64,000 nt of DNA from Pseudogracilibacillus sp037071985 (GCF_037071985.1 NZ_JAXHDF010000012.1:1-64000), one strand, 5' to 3'; positions 34,304-43,430 are shown, counted from the stretch's first letter. Notes: generated by a model from the sequence alone, not told the origin. A program made the numbers and translations.

Positions 34304-34657
34304 TCAATTCCCTTCCCTTCTAGGTAGATGTTTCTCTCTTCCTTCCACTTTCGCTGTCGTTAATTGGATTCCAACTACGCCAACAATGATTAATCCGATA
34401 AACATCCCTTTTGCATATGTAAATTCCGCACCTAGTAATGTAAAATCGATTATCGCTATTGACGCTGCTCCCATTCCTGTAAAAACAGCATACACCGTTC
34501 CTGAAGGTAACAACTCACACGCTTTAATAATTAAATAAAAACTAATAATAATTGAAATAACCGTACCTGTCCACATGAGAAATGTAGTAGAATATTTTAA
34601 GCCTAATACCCAAAACACTTCAACAACCGCTGCCAAAAACACATACAACCAGCCCAC
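34304..34657 (-). CDS. Small multidrug resistance (SMR) protein, subunit 1
   Basis: The 117-residue product has four helices, Glu13 in LAAVVEVFWV and GTVYAVFTGMGAAS; it carries a 15-residue charged C-terminal tail (KVEGREKHLPRREGN). It is the promoter-proximal partner of the pair. The start is GTG with AGGAGG 7 bases upstream. The 86-base upstream gap is too short for a guanidine (ykkC) riboswitch. Confidence 0.85.
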   Translation of the reverse strand: MGWLYVFLAAVVEVFWVLGLKYSTTFLMWTGTVISIIISFYLIIKACELLPSGTVYAVFTGMGAASIAIIDFTLLGAEFTYAKGMFIGLIIVGVVGIQLTTAKVEGREKHLPRREGN

Positions 34658-34743
34658 ACTACTTCCTCCTCAAAAACAACCGATTAAAAGCTAGTTATAC
34701 TTAAAAAGATAAAAAATCAGTGGATTTATTTTTTCGTTGTCAA

Positions 34744-35529
34744 TTATGATAATGATTTTATAATCGGCATAATTTCACGTAATCTTCCCACTTCATATGT
34801 TGGTGTTACTTCCGTCAATTCTCTGTTGTGATGGTTAATCCAAATGGAATCAATCCCAATCTTTGAAGCGCCTAAAATATCTGTTAGGGGATTATCTCCG
34901 ACCATAATTGCTTCATCTTTTTCCACTTTCAATAAACTTAGCGCATAATTAAAAATATCAACACTAGGCTTACCTTGCCCAAAGTCTCCAGAAATAACAA
35001 TATGATCAAAATATGGCTCTAATTCCGGAGATAATGATAGTTTTGTATGTTGTAAATGAGGCGATCCGTTTGTCAGCATTAGTAATTGATATTTATCTTT
35101 TAGCAAATCTAATATTTCTAACGTTTCTTCATATAAATATACGTGTTTTTTTCGTTCTTCTGGAAAAGTGATGGCAAGTTCTTCTGCTAACTTTTCATCC
35201 TCAATATCTAAATCCTGCAATGCTTGAAGCCAAGCCTGTTTTCGGTATTTTGGAGCGGTTTCTCTAAGTCTTTTAAAGTCCTCTCCCTCATCTTGAAACT
35301 CTCCCCACATGCCCTCGAATGTTCCTATCCCGATATTACTTACAAATTTATATGTTTCATACGTAGGATATAGGGCTTCTGCATGCTGACGTACTTTCTT
35401 TTCTAATTGCTCAGGGTCTATATTATATTTTTTCACTACTTTTTCACAGGTAGATTTAAATGCTTCTTGAACGCTTTTATAATCCCATAGCAGCGTATCA
35501 TCTAAATCAAATATAATTGCTTTTAACAT
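34744..35529 (-). CDS. HAD-superfamily hydrolase (YsaA-like)
   Basis: This 261-residue HAD phosphatase has motif I DLDDTLL, motif II LTNGSP, the Lys of GKPSVDIF and motif IV MVGDNPLTDI, with a large helical cap (about residues 18-110). Length and cap resemble B. subtilis YsaA. The natural substrate is unknown; sugar phosphates or other small phosphomonoesters are usual. Confidence 0.82.
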   Translation of the reverse strand: MLKAIIFDLDDTLLWDYKSVQEAFKSTCEKVVKKYNIDPEQLEKKVRQHAEALYPTYETYKFVSNIGIGTFEGMWGEFQDEGEDFKRLRETAPKYRKQAWLQALQDLDIEDEKLAEELAITFPEERKKHVYLYEETLEILDLLKDKYQLLMLTNGSPHLQHTKLSLSPELEPYFDHIVISGDFGQGKPSVDIFNYALSLLKVEKDEAIMVGDNPLTDILGASKIGIDSIWINHHNRELTEVTPTYEVGRLREIMPIIKSLS

Positions 35530-35761
35530 AAATTCAACTCTTCCTTTATATTTACTAATAACTTTCCAACTTATATCTTATCGACATATGCTCAAAAAGT
35601 CCATTATAAACTAAAAGACTATCAATATGAAAGTACTTTACATACTAGCTTTAATAATCATTGGCACGTTTTGTGTTTAATTAATTAATAGATTATTATA
35701 ATTAGAGGGAATATTCTATTAATTAGTGTACACTAATGTAAAAAGATAGGAGGCATATACT

Positions 35762-36562
35762 GTGAAAGTCGTATCTTTACATAGATATCCGGTGAAATCT
35801 ATGATGGGTGAAGAGCTTAATGCGTGTGACATAACACCAAGAGGAATTTACGGTGACAGGATGTACGGGGTTGTTGACTCTGAAACTGGCAAACTCGCAA
35901 ATGCAAAAAAACCCCAAAAATGGCCGACGATGTTTTATCATTGTTCTGTCTATGCTCGTCCCGTCAAACGAAGCGATCAGCTGCCACCAGTCCGAATAAC
36001 ATTGCCTAATGGAGAAATAATCCAAAGTGATTGACCCATCCATTCATTCTCGTTTATCGGAAAGCTTTAATCGAGATGTTACATTATGCTCACCCTCACC
36101 GGCTCCAATTAAATTCGAAAGTTATGTATCAAAGGAAATTGAAGAGTTAGAAAACAGAGGTTCTATTTTTTCCAGAGAATCACCTTCAGAAACATTTTTT
36201 GATATCGCATATGTTCACATTATAACAACTTATACCATTGATACCGTTAGGGAACTTGCTTCTGATAGCAGAATCGAAGCACGTCGATTTAGACCTAATA
36301 TTATTATTGATGTTCCAGAGGAAAAGGATTTGTCGAAGAAGGATGGGTAGGGAAAACGATTCAACTTGGTAACGAAGTCGAACTAAAAATTATCCAACCA
36401 ACCCAAAGATGCGTGATGACAACGCTCGCTCAAGTAGATTTACCAAACGATATTAATGTATTAAAAACGTTAGTAAGGGAAAATAACGGTAACTTTGGAG
36501 TGTATGCTGAAATTAAGCGACCGGGACATTTAAAAGTTGGAGATGAAATGAACATTCAATAA
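35762..36562 (+). pseudogene. MOSC-domain protein, interrupted by two frameshifts
   Basis: Three successive frames together make a normal MOSC protein of about 266 residues: residues to NGEIIQSD (stop at 36032-36034), then DPSIHSRLSESF... to VPEE (stop at 36348-36350), then GFVEEGWVGKTIQLG through QRCVMTTLAQ with the conserved MOSC Cys, to a stop at 36562. The first shift is one extra T at about 36031 and the second one missing A in the run at 36322-36325. MOSC proteins bind sulfurated molybdenum cofactor. The GTG start has a good AGGAGG. Sequencing error is an alternative to decay. Confidence 0.82.
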
Positions 36563-36566
36563 AAAG

Positions 36567-36602
36567 AAGCAGGTTTTCATCCTTGAAAACCTGCTTTATT
36601 TC
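36567..36602. terminator. Bidirectional terminator
   Basis: AAGCAGGTTTTCA / TGAAAACCTGCTT is a 13-bp perfect stem with a 4-base loop between the MOSC gene and the convergent coat gene, with T-rich tails both ways. Confidence 0.88.
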
Positions 36603-36605
36603 ATA

Positions 36606-36989
36606 TTAGAACCATCCACGTCTTCTACGACATCTGCAGCGAGAACGGCATCCGCATCCAAATTGACCATATCCTGCTCCAGCTACTCTACCATCGTAAC
36701 TGGCTCCTCTGACGTTGTTATTATAATCGCCAAAGCCACCTACTCCTCTACCTGGACCTTCACTAACTCCTCTTACATCCACTTCACGTACTCTGTTTTC
36801 AAAAGAAGTGGAATGCGGGAATAAATGCTCGTTACGAATCGTATGATTATTGATTACTTTCGTATGAGAGGGACGAATGTGTCGTACTGTTTCGTTTGAA
36901 TACGTGCATTTGACTTCTTTTCTTGTTGGATAAACAATATCTCTAACATTTCCACATTGGCATTTGCCTTTACATCCACAATTGCTCAT
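36606..36989 (-). CDS. CotD-like spore coat protein with Cys/Arg-rich ends
   Basis: This 127-residue protein starts CGCKGKCQCG, contains the CotD-type centre VRHIRPSHTKVINNHTIR and NEHLFPHSTS, then a Gly-rich linker and a terminal FGCGCRSRCRCRRRRGWF. CotD is an inner spore coat protein; Cys and Arg clusters suggest cross-linking. Identification rests on the centre motif. A sigma-K-type promoter was not confirmed. Confidence 0.75.
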   Translation of the reverse strand: MSNCGCKGKCQCGNVRDIVYPTRKEVKCTYSNETVRHIRPSHTKVINNHTIRNEHLFPHSTSFENRVREVDVRGVSEGPGRGVGGFGDYNNNVRGASYDGRVAGAGYGQFGCGCRSRCRCRRRRGWF

Positions 36990-37226
36990 ATTTTTTCTCC
37001 TTTCTTTTGCTTACTCATTTTTAATGTATGTCATATATGCATTTGTGTATAAGCTATTACCTACATTACACTTCCACTTTTGTCACATTTTTTTCACAAA
37101 ATATTCTCTGTTTGTCTATTTACCTTCTCAATAAGTATGTTATTCTATGTTTGAGATTGTTTAAATACACCATACTTAAAGCATGGTTGATTTTCTACAT
37201 AAAAATAACAGAACAGGATGATGCAA

Positions 37227-37808
37227 ATGAGAAAGTGGATTAATTTATCCTTAATATTGACTTTGGTAGTTATTCTTGGAGCTTGTGGTGGAAACAAAGT
37301 GGAAACGAATATGTCGGATCCAGTAGAAGATTTTAGTGCTACCACTCAAGATGGAAATACTTTAACACGTGATGATTTAGAAGGGAAATGGTGGGTTGCA
37401 GACTTTATTTTTACGAATTGTACAACTGTATGCCTTCCAATGACGAGTAATATGAAAAAATTACAGGATAAGTTAGACGAAGCTGGTGTTAAAAACTATC
37501 ACCTAGTCTCTTTTTCAGTTGATCCTGAATTTGACACCCCAGAAGTTTTAACCGAATATGCAGAACAATATGAAGCAGATTTATCCACATGGAGTTTCTT
37601 AACTGGCTATGATTTTGATTATATTAAAGACTTGTCTGTCAATTCATTTAAAAGTTTGGTCGCTCCACCACCCGAAGGCGAAGATCAAGTAAGTCATGGT
37701 ACTTCATTCTTCCTTGTTAATCCGGAAGGAGAAATTATTAAACATTATAAAGGAACAGAAGCGGATCAAATGGATCAAATTGCCGAAGATTTAAAAAACC
37801 TGCAATAA
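37227..37808 (+). CDS. SCO1/SenC-family lipoprotein
   Basis: This 193-residue lipoprotein has lipobox VILGAC and a thioredoxin-like SCO domain with the copper ligands CxxxC in TNCTTVCLPM and the His in SHGTSFF. It probably helps build the CuA centre of cytochrome c oxidase or controls thiol redox state outside the cell, as B. subtilis YpmQ does. I chose the third ATG, 8 bases from AGGA; the first ATG abuts the ribosome site. Confidence 0.88.
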   Translation: MRKWINLSLILTLVVILGACGGNKVETNMSDPVEDFSATTQDGNTLTRDDLEGKWWVADFIFTNCTTVCLPMTSNMKKLQDKLDEAGVKNYHLVSFSVDPEFDTPEVLTEYAEQYEADLSTWSFLTGYDFDYIKDLSVNSFKSLVAPPPEGEDQVSHGTSFFLVNPEGEIIKHYKGTEADQMDQIAEDLKNLQ

Positions 37809-37852
37809 ATCCAATAATTTATTTTAAATTAGTTAAATAGTTATTAATACCG

Positions 37853-37890
37853 ACATCATACATAGTCATTATGTATGATGTTTTTTTTTC
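37853..37890 (+). terminator. Terminator of the SCO gene
   Basis: ACATCATACATA / TATGTATGATGT is a 12-bp stem with a 5-base loop and nine T after it. Confidence 0.92.
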
Positions 37891-37967
37891 TAAGATTCGT
37901 TAATATATAAAGGTAGTAGATTAAGTGAACTCATAAATTTTACCTAAATAATTTGGAGGCGAGTATA

Positions 37968-38402
37968 GTGAAGAGAACTGGTGAAATTACATTAATAATT
38001 ATTGGGGCAGTGTTAAATTTATTAGGTATTATAGGTTTTGGTTTATTTACCTCATTTAGTCAAACCGACTTTTTCTTGTATAATGTCCTAGACGGATATG
38101 GAAGTCCTGAAGAGCTTTTCGTAATTAATATCATGACTGGCATTGGCTGGTTCTTAGCAATCCTATCTTTCTTTGCTCTTATTGCAGGAATTATAGCTCT
38201 ATTCTTTTTTAAAGGCAATAAAAAACCAAAACCTGCGAGTATTATACTGATTATCACTTCAGTCATTGTTCTATTAGGTACGTTTGGAATGGGCTTCTTT
38301 GCTTTCTTATGCTATTTAGTTGCTGGAATTATGGGCTTAGTCCGTAAACCACCACATGTGGAAGTAGAAGAAGCGGTCACTGATCCATCAGTTGACCTAT
38401 AA
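37968..38402 (+). CDS. DUF4064-type membrane protein
   Basis: The 144-residue product starts VKRTGEITLIIIGAVLN, typical of DUF4064 proteins, and has four hydrophobic segments with a charged FKGNKKPKPAS loop before the third. Function is unknown to me. The GTG at 37968 is 8 bases after GGAGG; the upstream frame extension has no site. A strong terminator follows. Confidence 0.78.
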   Translation: MKRTGEITLIIIGAVLNLLGIIGFGLFTSFSQTDFFLYNVLDGYGSPEELFVINIMTGIGWFLAILSFFALIAGIIALFFFKGNKKPKPASIILIITSVIVLLGTFGMGFFAFLCYLVAGIMGLVRKPPHVEVEEAVTDPSVDL

Positions 38403-38449
38403 TTGAGTACACATACTAAGAAGTTTGAATAAACTGTTCTAAATATATG

Positions 38450-38497
38450 AAAAAGCAATTGATGTAAACGCCCACTATACATCAATTGCTTTTTTAT
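38450..38497 (+). terminator. Terminator of the DUF4064 gene
   Basis: AAAAAGCAATTGATGTA / TACATCAATTGCTTTTTT is a 17-bp perfect stem with an 11-base loop ending in six T. Confidence 0.92.
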
Positions 38498-38578
38498 TAC
38501 TAAGAATAAATTTTAGTTTATAGTCATTTCTTTGATTATGGTTAGAAGACTAATAGCTGCACCCTTATTACATTGAAA

Positions 38579-38790
38579 GGCTGAGATAAAAGTATTTTTA
38601 TCAAATAAAGGACGAACTGTGCTAGATTTATGACAGTTTCGAAATTATGCTTCGCATTCCACTGGCACGGAAAAAGTTGTGGATACCTGGGACGTATTTG
38701 CTTTTAGCCGACGAGGAGTCTACATTTATTCCTTATTTTAACTAATATAATTATTCGTCCTTCAATTGCTGGTTTTAATTATCTCACGGC
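38579..38790. repeat. Palindromic intergenic element, copy E
   Basis: About 210 bases with outer arms GGCTGAGATAA / TTATCTCACGGC and AAAGGACGAA / TTCGTCCTTC, an inner GGAGTCTACATTTATTCC block like the other elements, and a left arm that is the inverse of the right arm of copy D. It lies in a gap with no gene besides the small ORF at 38800-38961. Confidence 0.65.
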
Positions 38791-38799
38791 TTCACTTAT

Positions 38800-38961
38800 T
38801 TATACTTCTCTACATCTACACACTAGTTCACGACGGCGGCGTCGATGACACCCACACCCGCCACGATGGTGGTCACCCCTAACTTCTCGACATTCGCAAA
38901 TAAATCTGTCACGTCTTCTTCGGTCTCTTTCCCCTCTTATAAATTCACGCTCAAAACTCAT
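38800..38961 (-). CDS. 53-residue Arg/Cys-rich protein, possible spore coat component
   Basis: An ATG 8 bases after GGGGG opens a 53-residue frame rich in Arg (18) and Cys (6): RGERDRRRRDRFICECREV, GGCGCHRRRRREL and VCRCREV. The CxC spacing and Arg blocks resemble the C-terminal tail of the CotD-like protein 2 kb away. I know no named family for it. The neighbouring palindromic element ends 10 bases beyond the stop. Confidence 0.6.
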   Translation of the reverse strand: MSFEREFIRGERDRRRRDRFICECREVRGDHHRGGCGCHRRRRRELVCRCREV

Positions 38962-39126
38962 AGACTTAACCCCCAATATTCAAATTAAAGCCAGCCAGCC
39001 TTAATATATTATACGGAGAGCTATTTATTTTGATTGGACAATCTGTCTGATTAAAATGTCTTTTTTTCGCAATAAGATAACACCATGTTAACGAATTCTG
39101 AAGAAAAATTGCATGAACACCGCCTA

Positions 39127-39684
39127 TTACTTATTAGCAAAAATCAACAAGCCCATTAACACTATAAAGCTAAACGTACCGATTGTAGCCATTCGATTGA
39201 AGATTTTATTAATATTTACTTTAGTTTTAAATAACTTATGAAATACCAAGTATAATCCAATTCCTATAATTCCACCTAATGTATTTCCGATGAAATCCGT
39301 TATGTCAGTTGCACCAATCGCAAATATGAATTGAAGTACTTCAAACAACAAACTTACAATTGATATAGGAGCTACCTTTTTTAAAAATGCCCAATCTGGT
39401 TTTAGCATGCTTACATAAACTCCAAATGGAATAAAAATGAGTATATTATTAATAATTTCATCAAAATCAATCTGGTTGTTAATGATAACTGAGCCAGCAA
39501 AAGGAATTAAGTTAATTTCTCTAATATGTGGCAACTCTTGTAGTGAAAAAACCATTTTAAATAAAATTATCCAAATTAATGCTAGCAAATATACGACTAA
39601 TAAACTTTTAGTTAATATTATTTCATTTCTTATAATTTTATTAGAATAATTTGGACGAGTATTTTCTCTATTTACTTTTCTCAT
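39127..39684 (-). CDS. VanZ-family membrane protein
   Basis: This 185-residue protein has about five hydrophobic helices and VanZ-type signatures: REINLIPF, NILIFIPFGVY and ATDITDFIGNTLGGIIG. VanZ from enterococci gives low-level teicoplanin resistance; chromosomal relatives are of unknown role. GGAGGGGG precedes the ATG. No van gene is nearby, so a resistance role should not be assumed. Confidence 0.85.
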   Translation of the reverse strand: MRKVNRENTRPNYSNKIIRNEIILTKSLLVVYLLALIWIILFKMVFSLQELPHIREINLIPFAGSVIINNQIDFDEIINNILIFIPFGVYVSMLKPDWAFLKKVAPISIVSLLFEVLQFIFAIGATDITDFIGNTLGGIIGIGLYLVFHKLFKTKVNINKIFNRMATIGTFSFIVLMGLLIFANK

Positions 39685-39762
39685 AATCCCCCTCCTCTTC
39701 CCATCTTACAATAAGGAGGGAATATAAACCATAATAAATAACGTCTATTGCGAGTTTATTAA

Positions 39763-39800
39763 CAAAAAAGACAAGAGTTACAATTCTACTGTAACTCTTG
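39763..39800 (-). terminator. Terminator of the tRNA-Arg gene
   Basis: On the minus strand CAAGAGTTAC / GTAACTCTTG (10-bp stem, 9-base loop) is followed by TCTTTTTTG, just past the tRNA 3' end. Confidence 0.88.
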
Positions 39801-39822
39801 CCGTGTATAAGTTTAATGTTAG

Positions 39823-39896
39823 CGCGCCCGAGAGGATTCGAACCCCCGACGCCTGGTACCGGAAACCAGTGCTCTATCCAACTGAGCTACGGGCGC
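39823..39896 (-). tRNA. tRNA-Arg (anticodon CCG)
   Basis: The minus strand folds as a 74-nt cloverleaf: acceptor GCGCCCG / CGGGCGC, D arm GCTC / GAGC, anticodon stem CTGGT / ACCAG around loop TTCCGGT, and TTCGAAT T-loop. The anticodon is CCG, reading the rare codon CGG. The 3' CCA is not encoded. It lies upstream of clpP and is transcribed away from it. Confidence 0.96.
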
Positions 39897-40266
39897 AATT
39901 TTACATACAAACGATATTATACCTTGACTCTTATATTTAATCAAGCCTTAATTTCCTAATAAGCCTGCCTAGAGTTTCGCGAGCAGCCTTCCCTGTTCTT
40001 TATTATTTAATTTTATAAAGAGCATGGATGACATCTAATTTCGCACAAAAAAATAAACTCAAATTCTTTTATTTATCATTCGAAATTAACAGTCACAAGC
40101 TGTTAATATTCTCCAAAGCAAGTAAATTTCCATAGTTTATTTTTGCTGACAATTACGTTATACTTTTCATAACTAGAAATTTTTTCTAGAAAAAATCACC
40201 TAATACTGTTTAAGAAAAAGCTGAATGGTAATGATATAATCTGTATGATCTTTTAAATACATATTG

Positions 40267-40283
40267 TTTGACCTTTTTTGACC
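40267..40283. promoter_or_regulatory. CtsR operator of clpP
   Basis: The direct repeat TTTGACC-TTT-TTTGACC is the complement of GGTCAAA-N3-GGTCAAA, a full match to the CtsR heptad repeat. The first heptad contains the TTGACC -35 element. Confidence 0.95.
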
Positions 40284-40296
40284 ATAGCGGTAAGAT
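40268..40296 (+). promoter_or_regulatory. SigA-type promoter of clpP
   Basis: TTGACC (40268-40273) and TAAGAT (40291-40296) are 17 bases apart. The -35 lies inside the CtsR box, so repressor binding would exclude RNA polymerase. Confidence 0.75.
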
Positions 40297-40348
40297 AATT
40301 ACAGGCTCAAAAAATTAGGTGATTAGATAAATAAAGGAGGATTTTAAT

Positions 40349-40942
40349 ATGGTTTTAATACCAACAGTAATTGAACAAACAAATCGCGGTGAACGCGCAT
40401 ATGACATTTATTCCCGATTATTAAAAGACCGAATTATTATGTTAGGTAGCGCTATTGATGACAATGTTGCAAACTCAATTGTGGCACAATTATTATTTTT
40501 AGAAGCAGAAGACTCTAACAAAGATATTTCATTATACATTAACTCTCCAGGTGGTTCCATCACAGCTGGAATGGCAATTTACGATACCATGCAGTTTATT
40601 AAATCAGATGTTTCCACAATTTGTACGGGGATGGCCGCATCTATGGGTGCATTTTTACTTGCAGCTGGTGCAAAAGGTAAACGTTATGCTTTGCCGAACA
40701 GTGAAGTCATGATTCACCAGCCACTTGGTGGAACACAAGGTCAGGCATCGGATATTGAGATCCATGCTAAACGTATCATTCAGATGAGACAAAAATTAAA
40801 CCAAATACTATCAGAAAGAACTGGTCAGCCACTTGATGTGATTGAAGCAGATACAGATCGTGATAACTTTATGTCAGCAGATCGAGCAGTTGAGTATGGA
40901 TTAATCGACAAAGTTTTAGAACGCAAAGAAGAACAAAACTAA
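40349..40942 (+). CDS. clpP: ATP-dependent Clp protease proteolytic subunit
   Basis: This 197-residue serine protease forms the tetradecameric chamber that works with ClpC, ClpX or ClpE ATPases. The catalytic Ser is in GMAASMGAF, His in MIHQPLGG and Asp in DTDRDNF. It begins MVLIPTVIEQTNRGERAYDI as in other Firmicutes. AAGGAGG lies 8 bases before the ATG. Control by CtsR links it to heat shock and misfolded-protein stress. Confidence 0.97.
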   Translation: MVLIPTVIEQTNRGERAYDIYSRLLKDRIIMLGSAIDDNVANSIVAQLLFLEAEDSNKDISLYINSPGGSITAGMAIYDTMQFIKSDVSTICTGMAASMGAFLLAAGAKGKRYALPNSEVMIHQPLGGTQGQASDIEIHAKRIIQMRQKLNQILSERTGQPLDVIEADTDRDNFMSADRAVEYGLIDKVLERKEEQN

Positions 40943-40953
40943 GTTTCGTAAAA

Positions 40954-40993
40954 TGAACCCTTATCCAGCATTGGAATAAGGGTTCTTTATTTT
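40954..40993 (+). terminator. Terminator of clpP
   Basis: GAACCCTTAT / ATAAGGGTTC with an 11-base loop is followed by TTTATTTT, 12 bases after the stop. Confidence 0.88.
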
Positions 40994-41069
40994 CAATCCC
41001 GTTATGTAAGCGTTAACATATTTAGTCAGTAATAAAGCACGGTTACCGTGCAATAATTTCTATTGTAGA

Positions 41070-41103
41070 ATAAAAAGGCGAAATAATAACTTATGTACTT
41101 CGC
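41070..41103 (-). terminator. Probable terminator of the crh operon
   Basis: On the minus strand GCGAAGT / ATTTCGC (one G-T pair, 12-base loop) is followed by CTTTTTATTC just after the crh stop. Confidence 0.65.
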
Positions 41104-41115
41104 TCCTCCAACCTC

Positions 41116-41373
41116 TTATTCCTTAGATGTAATAAAGGATTCAAGCTCATTTAGTGCAATTTCTTCATCTGGACCATCAGCAATCAATGTGATCGTTTCA
41201 CCTTTAGTAATTGCTAAACTCATAAGTCCCATGATGCTCTTTGCATTTATTCGTTTACCTTCTTTTTCCAAAAACAAATCTGCTGTAAATCGATTCGCCT
41301 CCTGGACAAACTGTGCCGCAGGCCTTGCTTGTAATCCTGATTCAAGTGAAACTTCTATTGATTTTTCCACCAT
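41116..41373 (-). CDS. crh: Catabolite repression HPr-like protein Crh
   Basis: The 85-residue product is HPr-like, but the phosphotransfer His15 is Gln (SGLQARPAA), while the regulatory Ser46 remains in AKSIMGLMSL. That pattern defines Crh, which cannot carry PTS phosphate and is phosphorylated on Ser by HprK to act as a CcpA co-repressor. HprK is encoded in this window at 48794. It is last in the rapZ-yvcK-whiA-crh cluster, 128 bases after whiA. Confidence 0.95.
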   Translation of the reverse strand: MVEKSIEVSLESGLQARPAAQFVQEANRFTADLFLEKEGKRINAKSIMGLMSLAITKGETITLIADGPDEEIALNELESFITSKE

Positions 41374-41501
41374 CTTGATTCATCCTTTCTCATATCTATT
41401 AATGGATGTGATCTCAACTTAAAATAAATCGTACATGTAAATTAATTTTTTAAAATTAACGTTATTATATCATTTTATTATTTGAAAATAAACTTTACAA
41501 A

Positions 41502-42440
41502 CTAATTGACTTCGTTACTTGTCCTTAAAGAGTCAGCAATTTGTTCAATCTTTTTTAATCGATGATTAACTCCTGACTTAGATAATTTACCTGTAGGTAA
41601 TAACTCACCTAATTCTTTAAGTGTTACTTCAGGGTTTTCTAAGCGTGTCTGAGCAATTTCTTTTAATTTGTCTGGTAAAATATCTAGACCAGCAACATCT
41701 TTAATATATTTTATACTTTCTACTTGTCGAACAGAAGCACTGATCGTCTTATTCAAATTAGCTGTCTCACAATTCACTATCCGATTTACCGAGTTCCGCA
41801 TATCCCGTACAATTCTTACATCTTCAAATTTAAATAAAGCAACATGCGCTCCGATCAAACTTAAAAATTCTGAAATTTTTTCTGCTTCTTTTATATAAAC
41901 AATATACCCATTTCTTCTCTGTAGTTCACGAGCTTTTAATTCAAATTCATTCATTAAATAACATAGTAGATGATTATGATCTTGATCTAAATTAAACATT
42001 TCCAAATGATATGAGGACGTTTCTGGATTATTTATTGAACCTCTAGCAATAAAGGCGCCTCGTAAGTATGCTCGTTTACAGCATTCCGAATCAAACGAAA
42101 GTTCCATCTGTGCAAAACCATCCTGCTCATACTCTATTTGCAAAGTTTGTAAAAGGATTGTCACCCCATGCTTTACCCGAACAATATAAATATTATTTTT
42201 CTTTAATTTCATTTTTTTACGAACGAGTAATTCTACAGGACCATTAAAGATTGTTTTTAAAAGAGTAAAGATTCTTCTCGCAATAGCTGCACTCTCCGTC
42301 TGAATATCTAGCATATCGCTAGGTTTGACTGCTGAAATGACTCCATTCATACGAATTATCGCTGCCAATTCCGCTTTTAAACAACATTCATTTTCATCTA
42401 AATTAATAAGCTCTTTTTTTATTTCAGAAGTAAATGACAA
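41502..42440 (-). CDS. whiA: DNA-binding protein WhiA
   Basis: This 312-residue protein has the N-terminal LAGLIDADG-homing-endonuclease-like domain (CLKAELAAIIRMNG, YLRGAFIARGSINNP) and the C-terminal helix-turn-helix (EVTLKELGELLPTGKLSKSG-type). WhiA influences division and chromosome segregation in Firmicutes. The start is TTG with AAGGG only two bases upstream and a second AAAGGG 11 bases upstream; the TTG start matches the conserved MSFTSEIKKEL beginning. Confidence 0.95.
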   Translation of the reverse strand: MSFTSEIKKELINLDENECCLKAELAAIIRMNGVISAVKPSDMLDIQTESAAIARRIFTLLKTIFNGPVELLVRKKMKLKKNNIYIVRVKHGVTILLQTLQIEYEQDGFAQMELSFDSECCKRAYLRGAFIARGSINNPETSSYHLEMFNLDQDHNHLLCYLMNEFELKARELQRRNGYIVYIKEAEKISEFLSLIGAHVALFKFEDVRIVRDMRNSVNRIVNCETANLNKTISASVRQVESIKYIKDVAGLDILPDKLKEIAQTRLENPEVTLKELGELLPTGKLSKSGVNHRLKKIEQIADSLRTSNEVN

Positions 42441-42460
42441 TTCCCTTCATTCCCTTTACC

Positions 42461-43429
42461 CTATTTTTTATTTAACGCCAAATGAAATAGCATTTCTGCT
42501 AGTCTTTTTGTATTATGTCGAACCATTGGGTGTGATTCATAGTCGAGAATATCTTCTTCTATCACACTCAAACCGAGTTGGGATAGTTTCTCTAGATCAT
42601 ATGTAACTGGAGAAGACTGCTGCTTACGATAGATTTCTAATATATCTCCTCGAATCAATTGGTTATGCACAATAATCGAATCTAATGAATTTGTACCAAT
42701 ATGATTATAGATCGCTTGAACATGATCTGCGGCGTCATAGTCATTTGTCTCTCCATTCTGAGTCATAATATTACACACATATACTCTTTTTGCTTTCGTA
42801 TCTTGAAGTGCTTTTCCAACATCATTAATAATTAAATTAGGTAAAATACTCGTATATAAACTTCCTGGTGATACAACAACCAAGTCAGCATGAAGGATAG
42901 CTTCAACTACTTCCGGTATCGGTGATAAATTATTTGGTGTCAAAAAAACACGTTTTATCTTTTTATTTTTCATCGGAATTTGCGATTCGCCAGAAACGAT
43001 CGTGCCATCATTCATCTCGGCGTGTAAAGTAACGGATTCATTAACGATCGGATAAATTTTCCCCTTCACATTGAACATATCGGATACTTCTTTTACAGCT
43101 GTATAAAAACTACCGGTAATAGAGCTCATAGCCACTAATACAATATTGCCTAAAGAATGCCCCGAAAGACCATTCGATACATTAAAGCGATGTTGAAATA
43201 ATTCATGCAGCTCATCGTCTACATTAGATAATGCTGCAATCACATTACGAATATCTCCTGGAGCAGGTGTTTCAATATCTTTTCGTAATCTACCGGTACT
43301 GCCACCATCATCAGCAACTGTAACAATTGTTGATAAATCAATAGGATATTTTTTTAGACCACGCAGTAAGACTGGCATTCCGGTTCCCCCGCCTAAAACG
43401 ACAATTTTAGGCTTTCTATGATTTGTCAT
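42461..43429 (-). CDS. yvcK: YvcK/GlmR gluconeogenic-growth and envelope regulator
   Basis: This 322-residue CofD-like protein has GGGTGMPVLLRGLKKY at the nucleotide-sugar site, VADDGGSTGRLRKD and LNPGSLYTS-like VSPGSLYTSILPN. YvcK (GlmR) binds UDP-GlcNAc and stimulates GlmS to balance peptidoglycan precursor supply on gluconeogenic carbon sources. Its ATG follows the rapZ stop by one base; AAAGGG lies in the end of rapZ. Confidence 0.95.
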   Translation of the reverse strand: MTNHRKPKIVVLGGGTGMPVLLRGLKKYPIDLSTIVTVADDGGSTGRLRKDIETPAPGDIRNVIAALSNVDDELHELFQHRFNVSNGLSGHSLGNIVLVAMSSITGSFYTAVKEVSDMFNVKGKIYPIVNESVTLHAEMNDGTIVSGESQIPMKNKKIKRVFLTPNNLSPIPEVVEAILHADLVVVSPGSLYTSILPNLIINDVGKALQDTKAKRVYVCNIMTQNGETNDYDAADHVQAIYNHIGTNSLDSIIVHNQLIRGDILEIYRKQQSSPVTYDLEKLSQLGLSVIEEDILDYESHPMVRHNTKRLAEMLFHLALNKK

Positions 43430-43430
43430 A

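Larger units (their letters stand above)
39897..40348. other. Intergenic region between tRNA-Arg and clpP
   Basis: No gene is supported. The right part carries the CtsR box and promoter of clpP; the left part would hold the tRNA promoter, which I did not pin down. Confidence 0.6.

Noticed and set aside
34658..34743. Guanidine (ykkC) riboswitch ahead of the SMR pair
   Set aside because: The gap is only 86 bases and shows no ykkC core motif.
39127..39684. VanZ-family gene as glycopeptide resistance
   Set aside because: No vanHAX or vanRS genes are present; chromosomal VanZ-like proteins are common.
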